Assembly: GCA_045546615.1 (NCBI GenBank) | Contig: JAZQDD010000046.1 | Span: forward strand, 1-36,384 | Source: CAG-390 sp045546615 | GTDB lineage: Bacteria; Bacillota; Clostridia; Oscillospirales; CAG-272 | DNA length: 36,384 nt | Reading direction: 5' to 3' | In this document: one piece after another, positions 17,542-26,161 of the stretch | How positions within the stretch are numbered: position 1 is the first letter of the stretch | How the letters are laid out: the number at the start of each line of letters is the position of its first letter | Program-made: the position numbers and the translations under genes | Notes under the pieces: generated by a model | Seen by the model: the letters and a program-made list of their open reading frames with translations, nothing else | Told to the model about the DNA's origin: nothing | The model's database searches: none

Positions 17542-18531
17542 GTGACTAATCAAATGGAACTGAAAAACATCACAAGTGTTCCCCAGAAAAAGCCTAAAAA
17601 GAAACGCGCTGCATCTCTTGATAGGCGCAAAGCTCGAGCAGGCTGGTGGTTTGTAATGCCGTTTGTGCTTGGATTCTTTATCGTTTATATTCCGATCATA
17701 CTTGATTCGCTTGTATATAGCTTCAGTACGGTCGAATATACCGATTTTGGTCCCGTGACGCACTTTGTCGGTTTTGAAAACTACAGCTACGCACTTTTCT
17801 CAGACCCTAAGTTTGCGGAGACCTTGGTTACCGGTATGACGGAGCTTCTCTTTGACATTCCCGCGATCATTCTGTTTTCGCTCTTTATGGCTGTTCTTCT
17901 TAACCAGAAGATGGTCGGTCGTGCGGTATTTCGTGCTATATTCTTCATTCCTGTTATAGTTTCCACGGGATTGTTTGAAACCATAAACGCAGAAAACCTT
18001 ATGGAACAGAGTATGGGTGGCGGAAACTCAACCGTTGACGGTAGTATCGCTAGTGGCACTGGAACAAGTGCCGCTAGCCAGATAGTATCTGCCGTGGATA
18101 TAGCATTGCTATTCCAAAGCATGAAGGTTGGCCAAGGACTTGTTACATATGTTGCTGAAATGATCAATAACATATATGACATAGTTAACCGTTCGGGCGT
18201 TCAGATGCTCATCTTCCTTGCGGGCTTGCAGTCCATCTCTCCCGCGATTTACGAGTCCTGTCAGATAGACGGTGCAACGGGTTGGGAGACCTTCTGGAAG
18301 ATCACCTTCCCGATGATCAGCCCTATGATCCTTGTTAACGCCGTTTACACGGTCATCGACTCCTTTACTACAAATTCCAACACGGTTATGAGATTTATCT
18401 CAAATACCTACAACACTCAGAAAGAGCTCAGCGCGGCTATGTCTTGGATATATTTCTCGCTGATAATTCTGATCATTGCAGTGGTGGCAGGCTTGTGCTC
18501 GGCATTCGTCTTCTACCAGCGTAGAGATTAA
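17542..18531 (+). CDS. Sugar ABC transporter permease (pair B, first), with enlarged external loop
   Basis: 329 residues. The start is GTG 17542: AAGGAGGTG lies 9 bases upstream, while ATG 17554 would be too far. A very basic N-terminus (KKPKKKR) precedes the first membrane helix (about 35-60). The EAA loop is YESCQIDGAT (237-246) followed by ITFPMISPM. Between membrane segments, residues about 150-215 form a long Gly/Ser/Thr-rich extracytoplasmic insertion (GGGNSTVDG, SGTGTSAASQ), absent from pair A. It follows the DUF5696 stop by 14 bases and pairs with the next gene. The family is CUT1-like; no ATPase is nearby. The insertion suggests contact with an external partner, which is an inference. 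Confidence 0.9.
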   Translation: MTNQMELKNITSVPQKKPKKKRAASLDRRKARAGWWFVMPFVLGFFIVYIPIILDSLVYSFSTVEYTDFGPVTHFVGFENYSYALFSDPKFAETLVTGMTELLFDIPAIILFSLFMAVLLNQKMVGRAVFRAIFFIPVIVSTGLFETINAENLMEQSMGGGNSTVDGSIASGTGTSAASQIVSAVDIALLFQSMKVGQGLVTYVAEMINNIYDIVNRSGVQMLIFLAGLQSISPAIYESCQIDGATGWETFWKITFPMISPMILVNAVYTVIDSFTTNSNTVMRFISNTYNTQKELSAAMSWIYFSLIILIIAVVAGLCSAFVFYQRRD

Positions 18532-18549
18532 TGAAAGGAGGACAAAATA

Positions 18550-19653
18550 ATGAACGCACAGCAAACTACTCCCCTCATTAAGAAGGAGTCCAAGAATAAG
18601 ATAAGAGTCGAGTTTGAAAGAACCCCTCTTAAAGAGCGTCTTAAAGCCAAATTTATCAATGCGGCATTTGTAGGAAGTGTTATTTGGTACATTATACGCT
18701 TTGCGCTTCTTCTTGGTATCGCCTATATCATTTTGTTCCCCTTCTACACGAAGATCGCAGGTTCATTCATGGGCCCCAATGACTTCGTAGACGTTACTGT
18801 AATGCTTATCCCGAAGGATTTCTCGCTGGATATGTATAAATACATACTTCTTGAGAACCACTACTTCGAGGCATTCGGAAACACTCTGTTCCTTGCCGCT
18901 TCCACGGCATTGGTACAGACACTCACCTGCTCGTTTATTGCTTACGGCCTTGCAAAGTTTAAATTCAAGGGCGCGACGTTCGTTTTCGCAGCTGTTGTAT
19001 TTACGATGGTCGTACCGCATAGCGCACTGCAGATGTCACTGTTCATGAATTTCAGATATTTTGACGTATTTGGAATTGTAAAATTACTGTCAGGACACGT
19101 TTTTGAGGGACTTCAGGTATTTGATCCCAACAGTAGCAGCTTGTTTATAAAGAATGCCGCCGCCGACGGTGCGCTTAACCTTATGAACACCAACTGGCCG
19201 CTGATGATCCTCTCATTTACGGGACTTGCGTTCAAAAACGGCTTGTTCATCTTCCTGCTTCGCCAGTTCTTCCGCGGAGTACCTGATGAGCTTGAAGAGT
19301 CGGCATACATAGATGGCTCGGGAGTTTTGCGCACCTTCGTGCGAATCATCCTCCCCTTGTCCATACCTATGATGATAACTGTATTCCTGTTCTCGTTCTC
19401 TTGGCAGTGGACTGATGATTTCTACACGGGACTGTTCTTTACAACAAACAAGACGGTGCTTATGTCCAACATTTACAGCACCATCCCGAAGACGCTCAGC
19501 CAGCATTATAATGGTTACGCAGGTTGGAACCTGTATTCCTCTGCTATCCGAAATACCAGCGGTTTGCTTATTATGATTCCTCTGGTAATTATGTTCCTCT
19601 TCTGCCAGAAATTCCTGGTACAAGGTATCGAACGTTCGGGTATCACCGGCTAA
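18550..19653 (+). CDS. Carbohydrate ABC transporter permease (pair B, second)
   Basis: 367 residues, longer than a typical MalG-type permease (about 280). A cytoplasmic, charged N-terminus of about 40 residues comes before the first membrane helix (44-66). SFMGPNDFVD and AYGLAKFKFKG are recognisable family segments, and the EAA loop is EESAYIDGSG (249-258) followed by IILPLSIPM. An insertion at about 172-210 (LLSGHVFEGLQVFDP, then KNAAADGALN) enlarges an outer loop, as in its partner. AAAGGAGG lies before ATG 18550, 18 bases after the previous stop. It is the last gene of the operon; a strong terminator follows. Confidence 0.9.
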   Translation: MNAQQTTPLIKKESKNKIRVEFERTPLKERLKAKFINAAFVGSVIWYIIRFALLLGIAYIILFPFYTKIAGSFMGPNDFVDVTVMLIPKDFSLDMYKYILLENHYFEAFGNTLFLAASTALVQTLTCSFIAYGLAKFKFKGATFVFAAVVFTMVVPHSALQMSLFMNFRYFDVFGIVKLLSGHVFEGLQVFDPNSSSLFIKNAAADGALNLMNTNWPLMILSFTGLAFKNGLFIFLLRQFFRGVPDELEESAYIDGSGVLRTFVRIILPLSIPMMITVFLFSFSWQWTDDFYTGLFFTTNKTVLMSNIYSTIPKTLSQHYNGYAGWNLYSSAIRNTSGLLIMIPLVIMFLFCQKFLVQGIERSGITG

Positions 19654-19660
19654 AAAATCA

Positions 19661-19695
19661 GAGGCTGTTGCAATTTGCAACAGCCTCTTCTTTAT
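19661..19695 (+). terminator. Rho-independent terminator of the DUF5696 operon
   Basis: GAGGCTGTTGCAA and TTGCAACAGCCTC form a near-perfect hairpin followed by TTCTTTAT, seven bases after the stop of the last permease. Confidence 0.88.
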
Positions 19696-19696
19696 C

Positions 19697-19734
19697 AAAA
19701 AACGGCTCGAATGCTTTTGCGTTCGAGCCGTTTT
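19697..19734 (-). terminator. Rho-independent terminator of alaS
   Basis: Read on the minus strand, AAAACGGCTCGAA pairs with TTCGAGCCGTTTT around a 10-base loop and ends in a T-run. It begins five bases after the alaS stop. Together with the plus-strand hairpin beside it, it separates the two convergent units. Confidence 0.85.
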
Positions 19735-19739
19735 GATGT

Positions 19740-22367
19740 TTATTTGAGCATACTTGAAAGTGTAGTTTCAGCACTTGCGAGAGCCTCGTCGATTTTGCTT
19801 GAATCAGCTCCGCCCGCCATTGCGTTGTCGGGGCGTCCGCCGCCCTTACCACCGGTTACGGATGCAACAGCGCTTACAAGTTTTCCTGCGTGTGCGCCCG
19901 CCTTTACGGCATCCTGTCCGCAAACGGAAATAAAGTTTAGCTTTTCGCCGTTTACGGCAATAACAGCAACTGTGTCGGGGTAATTTGCCTTTATCTCGTC
20001 AGCAAGCGAGCGAGCGACCTCTATCGCCATGCCGTCAAAGCGTACGGCGGCAAGTTTTACAGCTCCAACTTGCTTTGTGGAGGAGAGAATAGAGTCAAGC
20101 TTGGTTGAGGCAAGCTTTGCGTTGAGGGCTTCTATCTCCTTGCGTGCATTGGCAAGTTCAGCGGATAGCGATGCGGCTTTTGTGCCGATATCCGCAGGAT
20201 TCTGGCACTTTAGTTCACGCGCTACTTCTCCGATCAAAGCATCCTTCTCGCTTATAAGCTCAAGCAGACCTATGCCTGTAACAGCCTCAATGCGGCGTAC
20301 ACCTGCGGCAACGGATGACTCGGATATGATCTTGAAAAGACCGATCTCGCCCGTGTTTGAGCAATGAGTACCGCCGCAAAGCTCGGTCGAGCAATCGCCC
20401 ATCTTTACCATACGGACTATCTTGCCGTATTTCTCACCAAACAGAGCAATTGCGCCGTTGGCTTTTGCGGTTTCTATATCGGTTTCTACCATTTCAATCT
20501 TCAACGCACTGAGGATACACGAGTTTACGAAAACCTCAACCGCTGTAAGCTCTTTTTTGGTAAGAGCCTGAAAGTGTGAAAAGTCGAAACGGCAAACGGT
20601 GTTGCTGACGTAAGAGCCTGCCTGCTCAACGTGGTTTCCAAGGACGCGGCGCAGTGCAGCCTGCAACAGATGTGCGGCGGAATGGTTACGTGCGATGGAA
20701 CGGCGGCGTGTATCATTTATATCGGCTACAACACTCTCGCCTACGCTGAACGAACCGTTGATAACGGTACAAAGGTGGATGTAAACGCCATCGGATTTCT
20801 TGGTGTCATAAACATTGATGAGCTTTCCTTCGCTGTAGATAGTACCCGTGTCGCCTATCTGTCCGCCACCCTCGCCATAGAAAGGAGTGCGGTCAAGGAT
20901 GATGGTACAGTCGCCTTCATTGACGGAATCAACAGAGTCGTCACCAACGAGGATCGCCAGAATCTTCGCATCGGAGCGATATGCATCATAGCCCGTAAAC
21001 TCGGTTGCGCCGAGCTTTGAAATGAGAGATTTGGAAGAAGAACTCCAGCCGCTGATATTCGCGCGAGCTTCGCGCGCGCGGTTTTTCTGTTTAGTCATGA
21101 GAGCATTGAAGGTATCCTCGTCAATGGAGAGTTTGCTTTCTTCTGCGATCTCGCGCGTAAGATCGATGGGGAAGCCAAATGTGTCGTAGAGCTTAAAGAC
21201 TTCCTCGCCCGAAATAGTGTCTGCGCTGCTATCAATTGCACCGCGAATGAGGTTGGTAAGAATGGAAAGACCGGCGTCTATAGTAGCATCAAAGCGTTCT
21301 TCCTCAATGGAGAGAACCTTCTTTATATAATCAGCGCGCTCGGAAAGCTCGGTGTAAGCCCCACAGCTTTCAGCGATGGCAACGCTGACGACGTCGGTAA
21401 GGAAGGGGTGATCAATACCGAGGAGCTTACCGTGGCGGCAAGCACGGCGGATGATGCGGCGAAGCACGTATCCGCGTCCTTCATTGGATGGAACAACGCC
21501 GTCGCAGATCATAAACATCGCGCTTCTTGCATGGTCTGTAATAACGCGGATGGAAATGTCATTTTTCTTGTCATCGCCGTAGGTTTTTTTCGAGATCTCG
21601 CATACCTTGTCGATAACGCGGCGTATGGTATCGACCTCAAACATATTGTCAACACCCTGCATTACGCAAGCAAGACGTTCAAGTCCCATACCCGTATCAA
21701 TATTCTTTTGTGCAAGCTCGGTATAGTTACCGTGTCCGTCATTATCAAACTGCGAGAAAACGTTGTTCCATATTTCCATATAACGGTCACATTCGCAACC
21801 GGGTTTGCAGTCGGGGCTGCCGCAACCGTATTTTTCGCCGCGGTCAAAATATATCTCGGAGCAAGGGCCGCAAGGACCTGTGCCATGCTCCCAGAAATTA
21901 TCAGCCTTACCAAGTCTTACGATTCGTTCTTCGGGAATGCCGATAACGTCATGCCAGATAGCGTACGCTTCTTCGTCGTTTTCGTATATGGAAGGCCAGA
22001 GCAGATCAGCGGGAATTTCCATGACTTTGGTGAGAAATTCCCATGCCATGGGAATCGCCTCATCCTTGAAATAATCACCGAAAGAGAAGTTTCCGAGCAT
22101 TTCAAAGAACGTGCCATGGCGTGCGGTGTGGCCTACTCGCTCAAGGTCGGGCGTGCGGATGCATTTCTGGCAGGTGGTAACACGGCTGCGTGGCGGTTCT
22201 TCCTCGCCGGTGAAGTATTTTTTCATCGGCGCCATGCCCGAATTTATGAGGAGGAGGGATTTGTCGTTTATCGGAATAAGCGGGAAGGACGGCAGGCGAA
22301 GGTGTCCCTTGGATTCAAAATAGGCAAGGTATTTTTCGCGAATGTCGTTAAGTGATGTCCATTTCAT
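19740..22367 (-). CDS. alaS: Alanyl-tRNA synthetase
   Basis: Charges tRNA-Ala with alanine using ATP, in the cytoplasm. 875 residues, full family length. The catalytic domain starts WTSLNDIREKYLAYFESKGH and contains RHGTFFEMLGNFSFGDYF and GPCGPCSEIYFD. The editing domain has its zinc ligands HSAAH (562-566) and CGGTHC (664-669). The C-Ala domain ends with a glycine-rich segment GGKGGGRPDNAMAGG. The frame is open nine codons further up, but the methionine at 22367 is preceded by AAAGGA at good distance and matches the usual N-terminus. Its own promoter lies about 35 bases upstream, leaving no room for a T-box leader. It is convergent with the transport operon and divergent from spoIIIA. Confidence 0.97.
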   Translation of the reverse strand: MKWTSLNDIREKYLAYFESKGHLRLPSFPLIPINDKSLLLINSGMAPMKKYFTGEEEPPRSRVTTCQKCIRTPDLERVGHTARHGTFFEMLGNFSFGDYFKDEAIPMAWEFLTKVMEIPADLLWPSIYENDEEAYAIWHDVIGIPEERIVRLGKADNFWEHGTGPCGPCSEIYFDRGEKYGCGSPDCKPGCECDRYMEIWNNVFSQFDNDGHGNYTELAQKNIDTGMGLERLACVMQGVDNMFEVDTIRRVIDKVCEISKKTYGDDKKNDISIRVITDHARSAMFMICDGVVPSNEGRGYVLRRIIRRACRHGKLLGIDHPFLTDVVSVAIAESCGAYTELSERADYIKKVLSIEEERFDATIDAGLSILTNLIRGAIDSSADTISGEEVFKLYDTFGFPIDLTREIAEESKLSIDEDTFNALMTKQKNRAREARANISGWSSSSKSLISKLGATEFTGYDAYRSDAKILAILVGDDSVDSVNEGDCTIILDRTPFYGEGGGQIGDTGTIYSEGKLINVYDTKKSDGVYIHLCTVINGSFSVGESVVADINDTRRRSIARNHSAAHLLQAALRRVLGNHVEQAGSYVSNTVCRFDFSHFQALTKKELTAVEVFVNSCILSALKIEMVETDIETAKANGAIALFGEKYGKIVRMVKMGDCSTELCGGTHCSNTGEIGLFKIISESSVAAGVRRIEAVTGIGLLELISEKDALIGEVARELKCQNPADIGTKAASLSAELANARKEIEALNAKLASTKLDSILSSTKQVGAVKLAAVRFDGMAIEVARSLADEIKANYPDTVAVIAVNGEKLNFISVCGQDAVKAGAHAGKLVSAVASVTGGKGGGRPDNAMAGGADSSKIDEALASAETTLSSMLK

Positions 22368-22403
22368 GACAGTTTGTCCTTTCAATTTCAACATAGATAA
22401 TTA

Positions 22404-22432
22404 ATTATATCATCGCAGGTGTCAAAAGTCAA
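22404..22432 (-). promoter_or_regulatory. Sigma-A promoter of alaS
   Basis: On the minus strand, TTGACT (22432-22427), a 17-base spacer and TATAAT (22409-22404). The leader to the start codon would be only about 30 bases. Confidence 0.85.
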
Positions 22433-22531
22433 TATTTATATAAAAAACACTTGTTCATCTTGCTAAAAAACGTTGCTCATCTTTAGGCATAAGGGAAAGT
22501 TGTTGTGAATATATTGTATCGGAGGTGGGCT

Positions 22532-23437
22532 ATGGACAACTATTTAATTCCGCCCCGCGTTTTGCAGTCATTGCCGTCTCGTGTAAGGGGGGAGATCCTT
22601 CTGGCGGCGGAGCGTTTTTCAAGCGTTGAGGAGCTTCGCCTTCACGCTGATAGACGAGCCACTCTAACCGTTGATGGCAAGAATATTTTTACCGCTATTG
22701 CTCTTACGCGTGCCGAAATGGATGCCACACTCTTTGCACTCTGCGATGGCTCTGTTTACGCTTACAATGACACTATTTGCAAGGGGTATTTGACCATAAG
22801 AGGTGGGATACGTGTTGGAGTGTGCGGACGGGCTGTGACCGAGGGCGAGAGGGTGCGCGGTGTTTATGAGATAAGCACTATTGCCGTGCGCATCCCCCAC
22901 AGGCACGATTCTTGCGGAGAGAGAATATGTAGACTTCTTGAAGAGCTGTCGTTCAGCTCCGGCGTGTTGATATACTCTCCGCCCGGAGTTGGCAAGACTA
23001 CTCTTCTTCGCGCAGTGGCGGCGCGGCTCGCTTCAGGTAAGAGCGCAAGGCGCGTTGCCGTGGTGGACACGCGCGATGAGCTGGGATGTTTTCTTGACAG
23101 TCCATCGCTCTGCGTTGACGTGCTTTCGGGGTATCCGAAATCCATAGGTATCGAGATAGCGGCAAGAACTCTTGGGGCGCAGGTGATAATATGCGACGAG
23201 ATAGGGCGCGATGAGACCGAGGCAGTGAGAGGTGCGCACAACTGCGGAGTTCCGCTTGTGGCAAGCGCACACGCGGACAGTGTTGCACGATTGATACGCA
23301 GGGCAGGGATCGACAAACTGCACGAAAGCGCAGGCTTTGGTGCATACGTAGGAATTGCGAGACGAGATGCGCTGGAGGATTACGAATACAATATAGTTCT
23401 TTGGGAGGATGCACAAAATGCCGCCCTTGTTGTTTAA
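22532..23437 (+). CDS. spoIIIAA: Stage III sporulation protein AA (ATPase)
   Basis: Cytoplasmic ATPase of the mother-cell SpoIIIA complex, related to type II/IV secretion ATPases, needed to keep the forespore active after engulfment. 301 residues. Walker A is PPGVGKTT (150-157) and Walker B is VIICDEIGRDE (218-228). The N-terminal part (VEELRLHADRRATL, then GGIRVGVCGRA) is typical. The frame extends upstream to GTG 22505, but ATG 22532 has GGAGGT five bases away and is preferred. It is the first gene of the eight-gene operon and overlaps spoIIIAB by 20 bases. In B. subtilis the operon is under sigma E; no confident sigma E site was found here. Confidence 0.96.
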   Translation: MDNYLIPPRVLQSLPSRVRGEILLAAERFSSVEELRLHADRRATLTVDGKNIFTAIALTRAEMDATLFALCDGSVYAYNDTICKGYLTIRGGIRVGVCGRAVTEGERVRGVYEISTIAVRIPHRHDSCGERICRLLEELSFSSGVLIYSPPGVGKTTLLRAVAARLASGKSARRVAVVDTRDELGCFLDSPSLCVDVLSGYPKSIGIEIAARTLGAQVIICDEIGRDETEAVRGAHNCGVPLVASAHADSVARLIRRAGIDKLHESAGFGAYVGIARRDALEDYEYNIVLWEDAQNAALVV

Positions 23438-23921
23438 GTTTGCAGGTGTCGCATTTCTGCTGGGCGGCGGTGCTTACGGTGCGTATTCAGAGCTGACAAC
23501 CGACAAAGCAAGACTTCATAGGTTGGACAGCCTTATTACGCTTGTCAAGTACATACGCTCAAAAATAGACAGATATCTGACTCCCATCGGTGAGATATTG
23601 CGCCAATGCGATAGCGAGATAATTGACGGATGTTTTTTAGGTGTTAGTGAGAAGTTGAGCACGCGGCCGAGTGACGTATCAGAGCTTGTTTTGTTTTTGC
23701 GCAAAGGTGAGTATTTTGAGGATGGCAAGGAAGCTATATGCCTTCTCGCGGATAATCTGGGCAGATCGTACAGGGAGGAAAGTGTGCGTGAGTGTGACGA
23801 ATGTCTGAAAGAGCTTTGCGCACTCAGAGAAAAGCTTGCAAACGAGCTTCCTAAAAAAAGAAAAGCGCGAGCGGTAATAGGATTATGCGCCGCGGCGGCG
23901 ACCGTGATAGTAATTATATGA
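23418..23921 (+). CDS. spoIIIAB: Stage III sporulation protein AB
   Basis: 167 residues. SpoIIIAB resembles GspF-type inner membrane platform proteins and works with SpoIIIAA in the mother cell membrane. Visible features: an N-terminal membrane segment (about 4-22, FKFAGVAFLLGGGAYGAY), a helical body with LITLVKYIRSKIDRYLTPIGEI, LADNLGRS near the middle, and a C-terminal membrane segment (AVIGLCAAAATVIVII) ending the protein. Two ATGs compete (23409, 23418); GGGAGG sits nine bases before the second, so that one was chosen. It lies inside the overlap with spoIIIAA, so translation is coupled. Confidence 0.93.
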   Translation: MPPLLFKFAGVAFLLGGGAYGAYSELTTDKARLHRLDSLITLVKYIRSKIDRYLTPIGEILRQCDSEIIDGCFLGVSEKLSTRPSDVSELVLFLRKGEYFEDGKEAICLLADNLGRSYREESVRECDECLKELCALREKLANELPKKRKARAVIGLCAAAATVIVII

Positions 23922-23928
23922 GGTAAAA

Positions 23929-24123
23929 ATGGACGTAAGTTTGATTTTAAAAGTCATCGGAATAGGATTTATAGTTGCCGTATCCGCACAGATACTCGGA
24001 AAAACGGGCAGGGACGAGCAGGTGACGTTTGTAATAATTGCAGGGATAGTAGCAGTAATCGCTTTGCTTGTTGGCGAGGTGTCCGCGTTGTTTACTAAAA
24101 TAAGCGAGCTTTTTGGATTCTGA
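23929..24123 (+). CDS. spoIIIAC: Stage III sporulation protein AC
   Basis: A 64-residue membrane protein made of two hydrophobic helices (about 4-22 and 34-52) with a short polar loop (LGKTGRDEQ), the normal SpoIIIAC layout and length. It is part of the SpoIIIA channel complex in the mother cell membrane and is distantly related to SpoIIIAD. ATG 23929 has TGAGGT at close distance. The gene is seven bases after spoIIIAB. Confidence 0.95.
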   Translation: MDVSLILKVIGIGFIVAVSAQILGKTGRDEQVTFVIIAGIVAVIALLVGEVSALFTKISELFGF

Positions 24124-24124
24124 A

Positions 24125-24529
24125 ATGGGAATAAGTACACTAAAACTGTGCGGATTTGCCATAATCGGTGCGTCGGGGGCTATGATACTTCGAGAGGTAC
24201 GGCGTGAGTTTGAGTTGCCGTTGCGCCTAACCGCTACAATTGGTATACTTACGGTTTGCGTGGCAATGGCAGAGCCGATAGTGAAATACGCGACAGAGCT
24301 TTTTGGACTTTCACCCATATCGGGAGAGGCGGCGTCTCTCGTCTTGCGCGCCCTCGGCATCGCAATTCTTACAAAGCTCGGCGCGGATTTCTGCCGCGAC
24401 ATGGGTACGCCGTCAGTCGCATCCGCTGTTGAGATGGCGGGGAAGATCGAAATGCTCCTCTTATCTCTCCCCCTGCTTTCATCGGCACTCGACACCATTA
24501 GCTCACTCATTTCGTCATCGGGATTATGA
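24125..24529 (+). CDS. spoIIIAD: Stage III sporulation protein AD
   Basis: 134 residues with four hydrophobic segments. It carries the family pattern GISTLKLCGFAIIGASGAMIL at the start and ALGIAILTKLGADFCRDMG in the second half. It is a membrane component of the SpoIIIA complex. ATG 24125 is one base after the spoIIIAC stop and has no good ribosome site, so it is probably translated by coupling; an upstream TTG at 24113 in the same frame is less likely. Its end overlaps spoIIIAE by four bases (ATGA). Confidence 0.95.
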   Translation: MGISTLKLCGFAIIGASGAMILREVRREFELPLRLTATIGILTVCVAMAEPIVKYATELFGLSPISGEAASLVLRALGIAILTKLGADFCRDMGTPSVASAVEMAGKIEMLLLSLPLLSSALDTISSLISSSGL

Positions 24530-25662
24530 AAAAAATTCTTGTGTTCTTCTTTGCCGTATCGTTTGGCTTTTTGCTTTCCGTTCCAACTTCCGGCGAGGAA
24601 ACAATGCCTGTTGGTTATGATGATTTTATCGGTTCGATCCCACAAGATGTTGCTGAACTTCTTCCCGACGGATTTTTTTCAGCCGATTCGGGCGATGTGT
24701 CGACGGCGGTGAGTGAGGCATCGGGTGCGGATAGTCTTATAAATCTCGTGATAAATGCGTTTTCGGGCGGAATGGGGAGCGCAATATCGCTTTTTGCAAG
24801 TCTTGTTGTTCTTCTCGCACTCTGCGCACTTGTCGCGGCAGGCGGTGAGTCCCTTTCGGGTTCAGCATCGCAGGGAGTAAGCTACATATCCTCGCTTGCT
24901 GTGGCGGCGACCGTGGTAGGGTTGCAGTACGGCAGATTTGAGGCGGTAGGTGCATATTTTGCAAATCTGCGCACCACTATGACATCGCTCGTCCCCGTTA
25001 TGAGTGTTTTGTATCTTTCGGGTGGCAACGTCAGCAGTGCGGCTGTAAGCAACACCACCTTCGTTTTATGTCTTGACCTTATCGGCATTCTTATCACAGG
25101 TCTGCTCATACCTGCCGCAGTTGCTTGTCTTGCGCTTGCGCTTGCGGACAGCCTTCAGATAGGCAAGGGACCGTCATTGTCGGGCGTTTCGGATATGATA
25201 AAAAAGGTGATCACCTTTGTTTTTGGACTTGCCTCGACATTGTTTGCCGCTTCAATGGGGATGCAAAACGTTCTTGCCGCATCGGCAGATAGTGTTGGGG
25301 CAAAAACGCTCAAGTTTATCGCGGGAAATATGATACCCGTGCTTGGTTCTACGGTTGCCGATTCGCTTCGCACCGTGGCGGCAAGCACCAAGCTATTGCG
25401 GAGTACGGTTGGGGTTGCGGGTATCATCGTTATCGCCGCCATGCTCTTGCCGACACTCATAAGCCTCTGGCTCACCAGACTTTCACTCTTTGCCGCCGCC
25501 GCTGTGGGGGATATGCTCGGTTGCTCGCGCGAGGTGAGATTGCTTCGAGCGGTAGCGTCGATATACGGATATCTCATGGGGGCGGCGGCGATGGTTGCTT
25601 TGCTTTTTGTCTTTGCCCTTACTGCGTTTGCTGTTACTTCGTCAGTAGTGGGAGGTATATAA
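24526..25662 (+). CDS. spoIIIAE: Stage III sporulation protein AE
   Basis: 378 residues. A signal peptide (MKKILVFFFAVSFGFLLSVPTSG) is followed by a short acidic outer segment (about 25-70), then several membrane segments through residue 378, as in the family. Recognisable pieces include LINLVINAFSGGM, MTSLVPVMSVLYLSGG and GKGPSLSGVSDMIKKV. It is a polytopic membrane subunit of the SpoIIIA complex. The start overlaps the spoIIIAD stop as ATGA. The next gene starts directly at the base after its stop. Confidence 0.95.
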   Translation: MKKILVFFFAVSFGFLLSVPTSGEETMPVGYDDFIGSIPQDVAELLPDGFFSADSGDVSTAVSEASGADSLINLVINAFSGGMGSAISLFASLVVLLALCALVAAGGESLSGSASQGVSYISSLAVAATVVGLQYGRFEAVGAYFANLRTTMTSLVPVMSVLYLSGGNVSSAAVSNTTFVLCLDLIGILITGLLIPAAVACLALALADSLQIGKGPSLSGVSDMIKKVITFVFGLASTLFAASMGMQNVLAASADSVGAKTLKFIAGNMIPVLGSTVADSLRTVAASTKLLRSTVGVAGIIVIAAMLLPTLISLWLTRLSLFAAAAVGDMLGCSREVRLLRAVASIYGYLMGAAAMVALLFVFALTAFAVTSSVVGGI

Positions 25663-26151
25663 ATGTCAGCAGGGGAATACGTCATAGGCATAGTCAGCGC
25701 ATCTGCGGCTGTGTCGCTAATAAAGCTACTGCTATCGGATGACAGCGGAGGAATCAAAAAGACCTTGTCATACGTTTTGTCAGTAGCCATGGTGTCGGCA
25801 GTTATGCTTCCGCTTGGCGGACTTCTTTCGGATTTTTTGGACGGGATCAAAAATGGAGAATATCATATTGACGCTGAACAGAGCGAACAAGGAGATTTCT
25901 CAGATATGATCGGTGAGGCGGAAAAAATAAGCGCACAGGAGCTTGCCGCAACTCTTGCGCGACAGACCGAGGAGCATTTTTCGCTTCCCGAAGGGAGTGT
26001 TGAGATAAAACTAACGCTGGATTTTAGCGATGCCGTAAGTATTACCTCACTTACTGTGTATTTGTCGGGGCGTGCAATGTGGGAAGACCCGCGCCAGATA
26101 AAAAAATTCATCTACGATGTCACAGCTTTTGAGTGCGAGGTCGTTACTTAA
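25663..26151 (+). CDS. spoIIIAF: Stage III sporulation protein AF
   Basis: 162 residues. Two hydrophobic helices at the N-terminus (about 5-24 and 34-54) anchor it in the membrane, followed by an outer domain of about 100 residues related to ring-forming folds of secretion systems. The pattern KTLSYVLSVAMVSAVMLPL is typical. Ribosome site GGGAGG lies nine bases before ATG 25663, within the end of spoIIIAE. Length and layout are normal for clostridial members. Confidence 0.9.
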   Translation: MSAGEYVIGIVSASAAVSLIKLLLSDDSGGIKKTLSYVLSVAMVSAVMLPLGGLLSDFLDGIKNGEYHIDAEQSEQGDFSDMIGEAEKISAQELAATLARQTEEHFSLPEGSVEIKLTLDFSDAVSITSLTVYLSGRAMWEDPRQIKKFIYDVTAFECEVVT

Positions 26152-26161
26152 AGGAGGAAAT

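Noticed and set aside
21408..22355. 315-residue plus-strand frame opposite alaS
   Set aside because: Shadow of the catalytic domain of alaS; no start signals.
22368..22403. T-box leader for alaS
   Set aside because: The promoter lies about 35 bases before the start codon, which leaves no room for a T-box.
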